Source of the DNA: Nageia nagi | Lineage: Eukaryota > Pinophyta | Length of the DNA stretch: 64,000 nucleotides | NCBI GenBank assembly: GCA_050084985.1 | Contig: JBITNC010000002.1 | Coordinates: 37,076,001-37,140,000 of the forward strand | Direction: 5' to 3' | Shown here: piece after piece, positions 36,641 to 49,300 of the stretch | Layout: the number at the start of each line of letters is the position of its first letter | How positions within the stretch are numbered: the first letter of the stretch is position 1 | Translations under genes and position numbers: made by a program | The notes under the pieces: generated by a model | Databases searched by the model: none | Told to the model about the DNA's origin: nothing | The model's input: the letters and a program-made list of their open reading frames with translations, nothing else

Positions 36641-36989
36641 TCTTGAGATCTTGTGTGCGAAGGATGAGTCATTGGTGAGCTTGAAGTCCTCCATAGTTCC
36701 TAAATACTCCTTTGTATGGTTGAATCAAAATCTCCTTTAAAACAGATCACATTAAATTTGTCAAGAAGAGGGCTTGGTGTTCTAGTCCATAAAACTTCCC
36801 AACTTTATCTTCTTTCCTTAAAGATTTAGTTTTTCCTCTCTTCCCATACTCCCCAAAAAACATGAGAAAAGCTTAAACTTCATAGTTTCTTAATCCTTTT
36901 TCTCTTTAAAGGTGGCTCTAATTGCAGAAAAAGGTTAGAGATAGACTACAAAAGGATCATAGTATCATAAAAAGAGAGAAAAGTTTATT

Positions 36990-37210
36990 CTATGTATTAA
37001 TAGTATAATAACAATTCAAAAACATGTGGTTCACATCCTCTTCCTCTTTCTCATATAAAATATACTTGTTAGGAAAACCAAATCCCCTCTTATTCAAATT
37101 ATTCCATGTAAGTACCTTGTTATGCATCATTAACCATTGAAAATATTTACTTTTGGTGTCAAATTTGTATTCCACACCCTTGGACCAAAAAGCCATAACC
37201 CTCTTTCTCT
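36990..37210 (-). pseudogene. LINE zf-RVT zinc-binding region
   Basis: A 68-codon open piece. It has KYFQWLMMHNKVLTWNNLNK, then RGFGFPNKYILYEKEEED and VNHMFLNC, the post-RT zinc-binding region of plant LINEs. The usual C-x2-C appears as YILY, so the first cysteines are lost, while H and the last C remain. Confidence 0.85.
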
Positions 37211-38199
37211 TTGAACAAATTTAAACCCATATTTAAATGAATAAATATTGCTTCTCTCCCTTTTCTAAAAAAAGTGTAAAGGGTTTAGAGAGTAGGCTTT
37301 TAAGGAAGATCTTGAGGTCTTAAAGTAGGGTACTATCTTTGTACAAAATGTTACAAAAAAAATATTTCCATCTCTTCCCCTCTAGAGAATACATGAGGTA
37401 ACATTGGACAATTAGGCCAAAAATAGTTTCTAAGAAATATTTCATACTAGCAAACCATGGGATATCACCAAAGGTTTCTCCAAAATTCATTATCAACATA
37501 AAACTTTAGCTTCAAATCATCATCAATTTTTCATCGATATTCTCTAGATAGTAAAGGCTACGCAACTTTTTCCAAAACTAAGACCCATTTGGGATATTAT
37601 CTTCCTATAAATAGGAAGAATTCCTAAGGTATTTAGCTTTAAGGATTCTTACCAAAAGAACATCTTTGTTCTTCTCCAACTTTCATCATATTTTCCCCAT
37701 CAAAGCTAGACTCATCTTATTCAACTTTCTTAAACTTAGACCTCATTTTCTCTTTGAGAAACATTTATTCTAGTCTACTATTTAGAGATCCTTTTCCTTT
37801 CTTCTACTCACCCCCAAAGGTAATCTATCTGAATATATTCAATATTCTTAATCATAAAATAAGGAATATTGAAAACTAATAAGAAGTAGACTGGAATTCT
37901 CTAAAGAAAATATTTAACCAATTGACACCTCCCAACTTGACTAAGAAGAAAGCTTCCTCACAATCCTATCAATCACTAGGTTCCAAAAATCCTCCTTCAT
38001 TCTATCCTTAAAGAGAGGCATTCCTAGATATGTGGTTGGGAAATCTTCAATGCCATATCTAAATACTCTAGCCATCTACAATTACATTATCAAAGGGGTA
38101 TTTATAAATATCAATTTATTTTTATTGATATTTACCTTTTTCCCTTAGTATAATTCATAAGATTCAAAGATGTCTCTTGCAATGTGAGAATTGGGAATG

Positions 38200-38860
38200 G
38201 AATACCTTGATGATATGATAGTATCATCAAGAAACTATTAAAAGGTGAAAGGGGGAAGAGTAGAAGAAGGCTTAATCCCTTCTATCATCCTTTCTCTTGT
38301 TTTTGCTAAGAAATCTCTTACCAAAGCTTTTATTATAATGATAAAGAGATAGGGAGACAAAGGATCCCCTTGGTGCAAGCCTTTCTTACTTGAAAAATAA
38401 TCTATTATTTTCCTATTAAGAAACTTAGTAGAAAATATTAATAAAGAATTATAGAATTGTATTAACAAAATCCATTCTAGGTGGAATCTATAATGGTTCA
38501 AAACATTTAAAAGAAAATTCCATGAAACCCAATCATATATATTATCCATATCAAGCCTCAAAAATATTCCTTCCTTTCATGCACTAACCACTGAGTGGAT
38601 AATCTCATGGATTGAGATAATACCATCCAAAATTTGATGATATTTAAAAAAATCTCTTTGATAGTTATCAATGATGAAGGAAAACATAGTCTTCAATTTG
38701 TTTGCAATAACTTTTGAAATAACTTTGTAAAGAATATTACACAAATTGATAGGGTGGAAATTTGAGAGAGAATTTTTCACTACTACCTTTGGGTTCAAAG
38801 ATAAGAAGGTCAAATGCATATCTTACAAGATAACCTTGGATCATTGGATTTATTTTACTC
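38200..38860 (-). pseudogene. LINE reverse transcriptase
   Basis: Open pieces 38577-38819 and 38238-38561 give SNFHPINLCNILYKVISKVI (RT fingers), KYHQILDGIISIHEIIHSV, KGLHQGDPLSPYLFIIIIKA (palm) and the catalytic box FLDD (usual F-A-D-D) at 38223-38234 in an NSFLDDTIIS context. The conserved D of the first palm motif (DMDNIYDWVSWNFL) is also present. Frame breaks separate the pieces. The enzyme would reverse-transcribe the LINE mRNA at a nicked target site. Confidence 0.9.
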
Positions 38861-38887
38861 CTTACAAATATCCTTTTAGTAGGATAT

Positions 38888-39772
38888 TATCAGTTAAAAA
38901 ATCAACCCTATTAGCAAACAAGACAAATACAGTTAATGAAAACTGAAATTTTATTAATTCTCTAGAAGACCTCTGTATTATAGACTATAAACCACTAGAT
39001 CTGTTTGCCTTATGAAAGGGCTTTTTTGAAATGCATGTATAAAATAGGATATTCAAGTATATGGATGAAATATTGCTAGCAACCATTATTGAAACATTGA
39101 TGACTAAGGTGGAATGTCAACGCTTAATATCAAGTTGCTAGCATTTTTGTAATTTTGAATTTTTTGACTAATTTGAATCACTTTTGGATTTTATCTTTAA
39201 CCATCTATGTTGCAAATATCTCCAAATTTTGTTGCATCTCAACACCTATAGACCCTATACACATGCTCAAATAAAACATTAAACATACCTGCACTTCTTA
39301 AACTCTTAACATAATATAGTAAAAACATGTAACAGTAATAAAATTAAAATAAACCTTACAGTAGTTTGGTTCTATCCTCATTTTAATAGCATAAGTTTAC
39401 TTCAAATTTTTTTGTCCTAATTGTCTATTTGCTACAAGTATTTATATATGTTCTAATGGGTACTTGTGGAATTCTTCAAGGCTAGCAAGGGAGAGTCAAA
39501 GTTTATCACTAGCTCAAAATAGAGAATGGCTTGCACATTTGGTGCCAATGCATGTAATGATTATCCCTCTCTATCCCTAGTTTCTTGAAGAAGATGATAC
39601 TTATAGTTCATCTTCTATTTTTTATGTTTTATTTTTTCTGTTACATAGTTGTCGATGATCATAAGCAAACACCAATGACCATTATTGATCACAAATGATT
39701 GTATCCTAATTATTGGTGTTTTAAATATTTTAAGTTTTTAATGTATAAGTGAATCGTATTTCGATGTCTACA
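38888..39772 (-). repeat. 3' LTR of the Tat element
   Basis: An 885-bp diverged copy of 55868-56751. Its outer TG (plus-strand left end) has mutated to TA; the inner end is ...CTACA. Confidence 0.9.
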
Positions 39773-39787
39773 TTTTACCCCTTTTTG
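39773..39787 (-). other. Polypurine tract of the Tat element
   Basis: CAAAAAGGGGTAAAA on the minus strand directly abuts the 3' LTR start (TGTAGACATCG), where plus-strand DNA synthesis would be primed. Confidence 0.8.
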
Positions 39788-40881
39788 AATTATTAACCGA
39801 AGATGAGGTTAATAGTTCAAAAACATAGAATGGGAAGCTTTAAATTATTATTTTATCTAATTATCTTTGAGGCTTTTGCGATAGAAATTTTGACTCAATT
39901 TCTTATGTAAATCAAAATTTTGATCTATAAAATTATGATAAAATGTGTTTTCATTTAACATTTGATATGTTTTGAAAATAAATTTGGATATACTTCATAA
40001 ATGATTATTTTTGGTATGACAATGTGTTGAGCTTATGTGATGGTTGAATGACATTTCTATTATGTTGTTTTGCATGTCTAAGCACACATGTACTGCATAA
40101 GTATTTCTTTAGTATATGGGTTTTTTAAAGTGCTATCCTTTGACCTAACAACAAGGTTTTAGGGTAATCTTATGTAATAATGATTTAACACATTTTACCA
40201 TTTTTGATATTTGCAAAATCAACAATATCTTAGGAAATATTATTGAAATATTTTATGCATGAAGCTTAAGTTTCTTAAAAAAATATAATCATAACCCCTT
40301 TTTTTTGTTTTCTTAAATCGATGGTAGTAGAATTATCGACATCTGTTATCTGATCATCGATGTTCCATGTCACAAGATTATAAAAAGAAAAGGTTTAAAT
40401 TTCATTATTACTTTCTATCTTATTTTATCATTTTCTTATCTACTAGGTATCATTTATTCTTCATACTTTTTATTGTGTTGTTAACTATCGGTATCTAATG
40501 AGACTATCATGCCTCCATATCATCACTCCATCGACCATTCCAACTATCTAAGAAGAGGTAGGGTTTTGAACTAACCTTATTTTTTAATTTTTGCTTATAT
40601 CTAATATTTTAACCATTTTATTTTAATTTTTTAGTTATAAAATACAATAATTAGGTACTTAAAATGTTTCCATCGAATTAGAATACAATTTAGACTTTTA
40701 TTTCTAATTATTTTGATAAATTTGCAAACCCTAAACCATGACCATTGACCAAAGTTGAAGGGTTTTAGGGTCACCAACATTTATATATTAGATACCAATG
40801 ATTCTATAACACTAGCATTTGAACATCAACATTTCATGTTGAATCACCCATTTTTTTAAGTTAAGTTTTATGAATTTGCAG
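39788..40881. other. AT-rich 3' region of the Tat element, upstream of the PMD ORF
   Basis: No coding line on the minus strand. On the plus strand this would be the promoter side of the antisense ORF. An ATG at 40509 opens 16 codons before a GTAGGG, but its phase does not fit the downstream frame. Confidence 0.4.
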
Positions 40882-42910
40882 GTTCAAGACATTTTTGAGC
40901 CTCATGGTAGATATCCTTCTATCATTTAGGTGGGTAGGGAGTTTTTGGTCATGTTGATCACACAATTTTTTAGGATAGTTAGATTTGGCATGGACCCATA
41001 TATGGGTCACATTCATTGGGAGTATCCTTTATTGGTAGCTTTGTTAGATAGATGGGATGCTCATACTTTGACCTTTCATCTCTCAACTAGGGAGAAGATG
41101 ATCACTATAGAGGACATTCATCAATTATATAGACTACATATCCATGGTCAAAGGATACAGCATGTGGTAGATAGAGCTGGAGCTTTGCCAATGATTTCAT
41201 ATCTTTATAGAGTAGATAGAGTTGATACTATTATTTCTGAGATTATTTTTGGAGGGATATGATACTAACAATATTGGATGGAGGATTAGATGGGGGCTAT
41301 ACATTTTTCATATGTGATGGGATTAGTTCAATGTTATGCTCTCCTAGATACTAGTGGTGGGAGATTCCTATGGTTGCTTTTATCGATTATAGTACATATG
41401 ATGCAGCATGAGATAGTGTATGCTTGGGCACCTACACTATTAGCTTGGATTTATAGAGAGATATTTTTTTATTCTTAGGGGCATATGCCTCATTATCAGT
41501 TACTATCACTTTGCATACATGGGCTTATGAGCATATTGCTATAGCTTGCCCTTCAAGCTTACCTATGGTTGGTTTTAGTAGCCATTTGGAGTATGAAGCA
41601 AGCATCATTCGGTGGCATGATAATTTTTATGTTTTTCCATCAGATGGCATTAGGAAAGATGTGGCCTATTACCATTGCATCCTACCTCAGTTAGTTTTAG
41701 ATCAAGTGAGGTTTAGACCTTATCATTTATATCCAATTTGGACTAAGCTTGTATGGGATATTATTGGTATTCGATAGCCACATGTATTGAGTGGTAGATG
41801 AATAGATTTGTTAAGTTTTACAATTTGGGAGAGTACACCACTAGTTTGGTTTGGTTCAAGACATTCCACATTCACCAGTGCTATATCAACATGAGGGTAC
41901 CATCCCAATGGATGGTGTTCAATCTTTGGTGTATGCAAAACTAGATCCTACTCAAGAGGATGCATTGACTAAGGATGATACTAGGGTAGATGATATTGGC
42001 ATCATTAAGGAATTTAGAACTTGGTGGCATATTGAGTTAGAGGGTGGTGATGATTATGGAGAGGTTAGATGCATTCATCAGCATGTTGATGATATTAAGG
42101 AGGTGGGTGTAGCCACAAGTGAGGTAGTAGTAGGTGAGGGAGAGGAGAGGATGATAATGCTACTGAGGAGTTTATTCTAGATAAGAGAGCAATGAGCCCA
42201 ACTAAGGAGGGAGTTGCCCTAGGTAGAGATGATGATGATAGAGGTGATATTGTGATGACTTAGATTCCTAGTATTGATACTTTACTAGGTGATATTTATT
42301 AACTTAGATATCAATTAGCATAGGCTAACTCACGTATGTATCAATATAGAGTTGAAAGGGGTCAGTATCGTAGAGAGAGGGATGAGGCTTGTACATCACT
42401 GTAGGGAGATTAGGCTCATCAAATGGGAGTAGCACGTACTCTTGGGGGTACAGAGAGTAGATCTTTAATGTTTGTTCATGGAATTTATTAGCAAAGAGAT
42501 TATTATAGTGTTATTATTCAAACTTGGTCCATAGGTGTACCAGCATTTTCCCCTAGAGTACAGTATCCTATACCTCTAATGAGTTATATGCCTATTAACT
42601 TATCTACATATTAGGCTAGTATTAGTGATGATGGGACAATAGGTTCTCCAAGTATGATGATGATATCAGGAGCCTCTCCTAGTAGGGGTACTACATCTTG
42701 GGCATCCTCCAAGGGTGTTATGAGATCCTTAGAGTTACAGGGGGCTACACTACTAGCCAATCCTATAAGATCTATTGGTACTACTCCTCCTAGTCATAGC
42801 ATTGGAGAGACAAGCAGATAGTGAAGAGATTATGATAGTTCTCGAGGTTAGGGTAGTGGTTGGAGTAGTCCTCAAGGAGGATCTGGTGGTTAGGGTAGTC
42901 CATGAGAATG
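40882..42910 (+). pseudogene. Antisense plant mobile domain (PMD, MAIN/MAIL1-like) ORF carried by the Tat element
   Basis: Plus strand, antisense to pol. The line starts VQDIFEPHGRYPSI after an AG at 40880-40881. It runs through 40930-41262 with EYPLLVALLDRWDAHTLTFH and LSTREKMITIEDIHQLYRL, the core of the plant mobile domain (LVERWRPETHTFHLP...T-x-EDV in the family). It continues with HFSYVMGLVQCYAL, the LAWIYREI block, CIHTWAYEHIAIACP, then an acidic stretch and a Ser/Gly-rich tail near 42840-42900. PMD proteins such as MAIN and MAIL1 act in silencing and development, and transposons often carry PMD genes. Stops at 40927, 41260 and 41476 and two frame changes (about 41500 and 41800) show that it is dead. 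The family call rests on motif recall. Confidence 0.68.
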
Positions 42911-44879
42911 CCCATATTGTATTTTTATCCTAATGATGAGATTGTATACTTTATGAGATCATGTATTTTTATATGTTTATATTTTTTATGAGATGATGTA
43001 ATTTGAGATGTTATGATTTGATATGTTATATGATTGAGTAGTTGAGGATATTTAGGATGATGTCATGTTTAGTTTTATATTGGAAGATAGGTATATAATG
43101 ATATGCTTTCTTATGATTATATATTCAAGTTTATGATGGTTTCATATATTGAATGATGTTTGAATATTTTTGATCCTATTATCATAAGGGTTATATAAAA
43201 TACTAGACAATGAAATTTATGTAAATAAAATTTTATAGAACATATTTTAAGTATAATAGTATGGAATTAAATGCATCATTTTCCATTTCTTGGCTATGTA
43301 TGTGTATAAATAAATATATGATAAGAAATGTTATACAAATATAGAAGATAACTAGAATAACAAGATCACTTATCAATTTAAATAATAATAAAGATAATTT
43401 TATATTGGAATATATGGATAATATTGATAACATTTCATGATTAAAGAAATAATCAATTAACTAGCTTTATCAATCTTTCTTTTACCTTCATTTATGAAAT
43501 TAGAGATGATATAAATCATAGTCATAATATCATAAGTTTATCTTGAACATGTGTGTGCATGGTGATATTCATTTACTTCTTTAGACATCCATAAATTAAA
43601 TGTTTTTAAAAGCATAGTTTAAAGTCAATTCTCCTTATGTGCATACAGTGGTCCAAATTTCTTTGGACATGTTGCCTCTTCATTAGGTATGCCCCATTGC
43701 TTGATAAGCATCCATAACCTTGATGAGGATTAACCCTTAGATCCCACTACAACCTTGCTCTATTGCCAGTCAGGTGTCCATAGCCCCGATAAAGGATACT
43801 GCAATGATCCATGCATATATTTTGGACTTCTTTTCTTTTTTTCTCTTCTCTCTTTCTTTTTTTTTTATTTTTCCTTGGGTTTGGGATGAAGTGAAATAAT
43901 GGGAGAATATTTCCTTTAAAAATATACTTCAAAACATTCAATGTCTATTTGTTTTGAGATTTTAAATGTGAGAATAGTGTTTGAGTTCATGATATTCCAA
44001 AGATATCAAACATGTTTATCTATCATATTAAATTAACTAGAATTCAGATATCAGATGTCATAATAGAAGCTAGAATGATGATAACTTTAAACAATATTAT
44101 GTTAATCATACATATGCAATTTAATATGTTTACAAATGGTATATATGAATGGGGGAATATATAAATATAAATTGATAAGTGATCTAAATCATTATAGTTT
44201 TCATCAAATAAAGATAATATTCCTTAATTTAATAATGGGATATATATAGGGCAATGCACCCTATAGCCAAGACACTTTAGAATTATATATTTCTAAGTAT
44301 AAATAATACATATGTGTGTATATATATATTTATTTTTTTATTTTATTTTTTAAGATTTTTTTTATTTTTATGATTTTTTGAGATTTTTTTATTGATATTT
44401 TTTTTTTAGAATCACTAAGTCCTTCAAATATTATGGGATGATCTTTTAACAATGATCCAACCTCTTTGTTTTAAAACAAAATAATGTGGAGGATTAAATC
44501 GAAGATAATATGGCCCTATTCCAAGAATGGATGATTAATGTCTTGGTGGATAAATGATTAATGGAGGTGACAATACTTGAAATACCAAAGATTTTGATTT
44601 AAACTTTCAAATAACTCTTTGTTTGATGGATGAGTTTGAAGATTGTTTATCAATATTAGGTGATGGTGTACTTGATTGTGCACAATAATGGAAACATGAA
44701 AACAATGATGAACATGATTATACATTCTTGATGAGTCAATCCACGTAATCCTTTTCAATATGTCTAGGATAAACTTCATGTTTTATTTTCTTTTGTAAAT
44801 TAAGTTGTTGAAGCATCCTTTTAAATCTTAATTTTGTTTATAGCATTATCGATGCAACATGTTTTACTAAAAAGTGAAG
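42911..44879. other. Spacer in the 3' part of the Tat element
   Basis: No coding line on either strand. 43620-43830 is less AT-rich than its surroundings and lacks an ORF. T-rich runs lie at 43830-43875 and 44325-44410. Confidence 0.5.
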
Positions 44880-45957
44880 TGTAATCACATATAATATCAT
44901 GATTGGGGATTGTAGAAGTATTATACTAAATTACTGAGTCATTGACAACATTAGTGAGTGATATGATTCATCCCCAATACTTTATGTTCACATGATCAAC
45001 ACAATTTAGGGAAATTTTAGGTCTTTCATAAGGCCAATGTATATGAAACAAATGAATTAAACTCATTTTTAACTCTAATTCCATCCATATTTTTTTGGAT
45101 TATATTTCAATAGTTACTTTATACCCATTATATTTTAATACCCAAGCTTCAAAGTTTCGATCATTATAATATGACATGGCTATTTTCTCTTGTATTTCCA
45201 TAGGTAATGAAAACACTTGAGACATAACTTTACATAGGTTTCTTGGTAGCATTTTTACATATTTATCATCATGATATCATTCAATGAAATGTGGATTGGA
45301 TTTATCAATTTGAAATTATGGAAGATGAGTTTGTAATATTTTTGAATGCAATTATGTGTTAAACTTTTGCATGGAGGTGATTAACAAAATCTTGACTTCA
45401 TATGAGAAAAGTGATAATTAATTTTTTGAATTAGATTTTCAGATCATCTTGGAGTTGGGACAAATGAAGTGGTGAAATCATAAACCAATTTATGATGATT
45501 AAGATCTCCTACAATTTGACTTACCCAATTAAAAAGAGGATCTAAATTTTGCTAAGTGTGATATGCTATGTTCAAAACCTAATTATTGAAAGTACAATCA
45601 AGGATCAATCATGGTGAAAACATAGGCCAACAAAAACATATTAAATTTATCTTTTCAACTTGATCATGATAATACATAAAATCAACAAAATACATGAATT
45701 TATCAATGTAAATATTGATATCATCTCCTTTATTGTCTATTTGCCATCCATCATATGGATCAGGTTGATTTTTTAATACTATTAGTTTTTATATCAATAA
45801 GTAAATGCAAGAAATTTCTCATTTCAGAAGTAAAATTTTGCATTACATGCATGATAGCTCTATCTCTTAGATATCGAGATTTTGCATACCAAGGTAGCTG
45901 TTGAAGTCCTCTTCTATTGTCCATTACATGGATATTCTTTGATCATTTAAAAGCCAT
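44880..45957 (-). pseudogene. Unrecognised sense ORF downstream of integrase in the Tat element
   Basis: Minus strand, starting with MAFK at 45957 just after the TA microsatellite. It reads RGLQQLPWYAKSRYLRDRAI, MHVMQNFTSEMRNFLHLLID, and later MLPRNLCKVMSQVFSLPMEI, EKIAMSYYNDRNFEAWVL and LIHLFHIHWPYERPKISLN, over about 350 codons with many stops and frame changes. Position (after pol, before the 3' LTR) is where some Ty3 elements carry an additional or env-like ORF, but I see no signal peptide or membrane segment and cannot name a family. Spacing to the end of integrase is about 100 bp. Confidence 0.45.
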
Positions 45958-45968
45958 CTACGAGTACA

Positions 45969-45971
<3 letters not shown>

Positions 45972-46035
<64 letters not shown>
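45972..46035 (+). repeat. (TA)32 microsatellite
   Basis: 64 bp of uninterrupted AT alternation between integrase and the extra sense ORF. Confidence 0.97.
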
Positions 46036-46037
<2 letters not shown>

Positions 46038-46069
46038 ATTTCATCATCATTTTTTTAACATACAAAACA

Positions 46070-47300
46070 TGTATATACACTATTTACAAATAGAAAATAT
46101 TTTTTTTAACTATAGAATGATCAAAGATGCGTGATGTTTATGCATTCATGCTCTTCATTTCCTTCCATATCAACCAAATGATATGCCCTAGAACCATAAT
46201 TTTTCTTGATTATGTAAGGTCCTAACCAATTTGAAGCAAATTTATCATGTAATTGGCATTCCATACAAGATGTTTGTTGGTTTTATTTTAAAACTAAATC
46301 CTCTATATTAAATTCATGTATCTTAACTTTCTTATCAAATCTTCATTTGATATGTTCTTGGTATACACACATATGTTCTAATGCATGGACTAGTTTTTCA
46401 TATAAAAGCAATAATTGATCTATTTATGCTTGTCTTGCTACTTCATCAATTATATAGTCTTGTAAAGCAATTCGTAAAGAAGGAATTTCTATCTCCAATG
46501 GCAATACTACTTCTAAACCATAAATAAGGGAAAACAAGGTTGCCCCAATTGGTATTCTAATGCTTGTATGATATGACCATAAAGCATGTGGAATTCAAAG
46601 ATGCCAATCTTATGAGAATCATTAATAGTTTTAACTAGAATAATTCAAATGGTTTTATTTGTAGCCTCCGCTTGATATGGTGTTGAAAAGCTAATTCATA
46701 TGTGATATGTTTTACATAATGCTAATACTTATTTATTTTTTTAAATTTTCTATTATTAGTAATGATTTTAGTAGGAATGCCAAATCAACAGATAAGATGG
46801 TGTAATATGAATTTGACTATTTTAGGACATTTTGTTGAAATCATGGGTATAGCTTTGACTCATTTCATAAAATATTCAGTAGCTATTATAATAAAATTTA
46901 TGACCTCCTAATGATGTAGGGAATATTTTTCCTATGATATTTAAGGCCCATCATGAAAATGGCCATAAAGATTGCATTAGTTGTAGCACTTTCAAAGGTT
47001 GAACAAAAAGGTGAACATGTTGTTGACACTTAATGCATTTTCTAATGTAATCGATACAATCATGTTCCATTGTAGTACAATAATATCCCATGCACATTAA
47101 ACATTTTGTAATAGTAGGTCCATTAAAATGTCCTTCGCATGTTCCATCATGTGCAAATGAAATTGCAATTTGTAAATCAGCCCATTCTAAATAATGCAGT
47201 AATATACCATCAAATCCTCTTCGATATAGTATATCACCTAACAAGCAATAAGGAGATGCTCATAATTTAAAAGCTTTCATAGCTAATTTTGTTAAATCTT
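46070..47300 (-). pseudogene. Integrase of the Tat element
   Basis: The open piece 46951-47244 has the zinc-binding module: ISFAHDGTCEGHFNGP, then YIRKCIKCQQH (H-x-H...C-x2-C type). The core follows, decayed (SWWALNIIGKIFPTSLGGHK; YQAEATNKTI). The C-terminus at about 46110-46220 reads NWLGPYIIKKNYGSRAYHL, with VDMEGNEEHECINITHL after it: the GPY-like motif and C-terminal tail of Tat integrases. Numerous stops. Integrase would insert the element's DNA copy; the GPY module is thought to aid multimerisation. Confidence 0.88.
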
Positions 47301-47479
47301 TAGGTAAAACTCCATATCTTAAAAATTTAACTAATTGGTCATACCATAGATTTTTTTTTCTATTATGATGTCCAAAATATCATATGTTTTATCATCTATT
47401 TCTAAGGTAGACTCTGTTATTTGTACTATTTCAATGTGAATGTTTTGGTAGTGTGAATTTTGAGGTATAATGATCCAAT

Positions 47480-48031
47480 TGATTCCATAGCATCAGTGAA
47501 TCTATTATTTGATCTGGGAGTTGCTTGAATTTCATATTTTATCAATAAAGATAATAAAATTTCAACTATTTATTTATATTTTTGAAGTAAAGGTTTTTTA
47601 CATTGAAATATTCCTTTAATTTGATTTAAAATTAACAATGAATCTCTGATGAATTTTACTTTTTGTAGTTTTAATTTTAAAGCGATCTTAATAGCTAATA
47701 TTAAGGCTTCATATTCAGCATTATTATTTGTACAAGGAAAATCTAATTTGAATGAGTATGAAATTGGTATTCCTTGAGGAGTGACAAATATAACACCTAC
47801 TCCACCTCCTTTTTCACACTTATATCCATCAAAATGTATTTTAATATCACATTCTTCTTCTAATTCTGTTGGTAAGTCAACATTGTCTAATTGAAATGTA
47901 TGTTTATTAGGTAATTCTATGATAAGGTGATCATCATCTTGTAAAGGTGTTCCTGCTAAATAATCAGCTATAACTTGACCTTTGATGGATTTTTGATTGA
48001 TGAATTGTAGATCAAATTCAATTAAATACAT
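47480..48031 (-). pseudogene. Archaeal-type RNase H (aRNH) of the Tat element
   Basis: A 153-codon open piece from 48031: FDLQFINQKSIKGQVIADYL (tether), then IHFDGYKCEKGGGVGVIFV (first catalytic Asp), NNNAEYEALILAIKIAL (Glu), FIRDSLLILNQIKG (Asp; usually GDSQ) and decay towards 47480. A second RNase H of this type after the normal one is diagnostic of the Tat lineage. It parallels 207-700 in this window. Confidence 0.88.
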
Positions 48032-48055
48032 GATCCATTTTAATGTTCTTGTATC

Positions 48056-49300
48056 TTAGTAAGTTTTATTCATCATATATTTAAAAGGATCAGCTTTTGC
48101 AATAACATAAGTAGTATGGTTTAACATGTCATGTCTAAATTTTTTCATTGCAAAAATGATGGCTAAACATAGTTTTTCCATATATAAATACTTAATTTCA
48201 TAATCTAGTAGTGTTTGACTAAGGTAATATACAGCTTGCTCTTTGTTGTGTTCATTCTTTTGAGAAAGCATAATACCTAATGCATTTTTTGTTGCTGATG
48301 AATAGAGCAAAAATGGTTCATTTACTCATGGAGCACTTAATACTAGTGGTGTTAATAAATATTGCTTAATTTCATCTAGAGCTTCTTATTGTTATTTACC
48401 CCGATAAAAAATTATTCCCATTTTAAACAATTTAGTAAAGGGTTTACATTTATCTGACAATTGTGAAATAAAACATCTAATTGCTTGTAGTTTTTCTTGC
48501 AAAATTTGCAATTGTTTAATATTGGAAGGAGGAGGCATGTCTGTTATTACTTTAATTTTATTAGGATCTATTTTGATTCTTCATCAAGATACAATGAATC
48601 CTAATATTTTTCCTAAAGTTACTCCAAAAACGTACTTTTTTGGGTAAAGATGAACATTAAATTCTAACAATCTATCACATATTTTTATCAATATCTCAGG
48701 ATGTTGTTCTCTTATTTTATACTTATCCAATAAGTCATCAACATAATCTTCTATGATATCATGCATATAATCATGAAAGATGTATGTCATTGCTCTTTGT
48801 TATGTTACTCTAGCATTTTTAAGACCAAAGGGCATTACTTTATAACACAAGGTTCCCCATGGTGTTATAAATGTAGTTTTATGTTGGTATTTAGGAACAA
48901 CTTTTATTTGATTATAGCTATAAAATAGATCCATAAGTGAAAGCATTTCATGTCCTACTATGTCATCCTCTAAGTTATCTATATTAGGAAGTGGAAAATC
49001 ATCTTTAGGACATGCTTTATTTAAATCCTTAAAATCGGTATAGATATGAATTTTTTCATTTGGTTTCTTTACAAGAACCATATTTGAAATTCATTTTGAA
49101 TAATCAATTGGTTGTGTAAATTTAGCGTCTAATAATTTTTGTAATTCTTCTTTTACCATCAAGGCTATTTTAGGATTCATTTTTTGTAACTTTTGCTTAA
49201 TAGGTTTAGCATTATCTTTAAGACCTAGATTGTGAACAACCAAATCAGTAGCTATACCAAGCATATCTTCATATGTACATTCAATTATGGCCTAGTTTTC
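48056..49300 (-). pseudogene. Reverse transcriptase and RNase H of the Tat element
   Basis: From about 49300: MVLVKKPNEKIHIYTDFKD, LNKACPKDDFPLPNID, HKTTFITPWGTLCYKVMPFG, the box DYVDDLL (YVDD at 48734-48745), KKYVFGVTLGKILGFIVS, and the RNase H AVYYLSQTLLDYEIKYLYME with LAIIFAMKKFRHDML. The catalytic YVDD is intact, but stops (for example near 48795 and 48056) and frame changes break the protein. Homologous to the decayed fragment at the left window end. Confidence 0.93.

Larger units (their letters stand above)
36240..38887 (-). mobile_element. L1-type LINE, 3' part (RT, zinc finger, RNase H)
   Basis: Minus-strand order: RT (38860-38200), connection, zf-RVT zinc finger (37210-36990) and RNase H (36640-36300). 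That is the layout of plant L1-like LINEs. The element continues on the far side of the Tat insertion at 56757-57397, where the RT start and upstream connection region are found. The endonuclease domain and 5' end are absent, cut by the copia element at 57398. The exact 3' end and poly(A) tail were not resolved. Stops and frame changes occur throughout, so it is dead. Confidence 0.88.

Noticed and set aside
40509-40881. Possible first exon and intron of the antisense PMD ORF (ATG at 40509, GT at 40558, AG at 40880)
   Set aside because: The donor and acceptor look fair, but exon 1 ends in phase 1 while the downstream frame needs phase 0, and the joined frame meets a stop at once.
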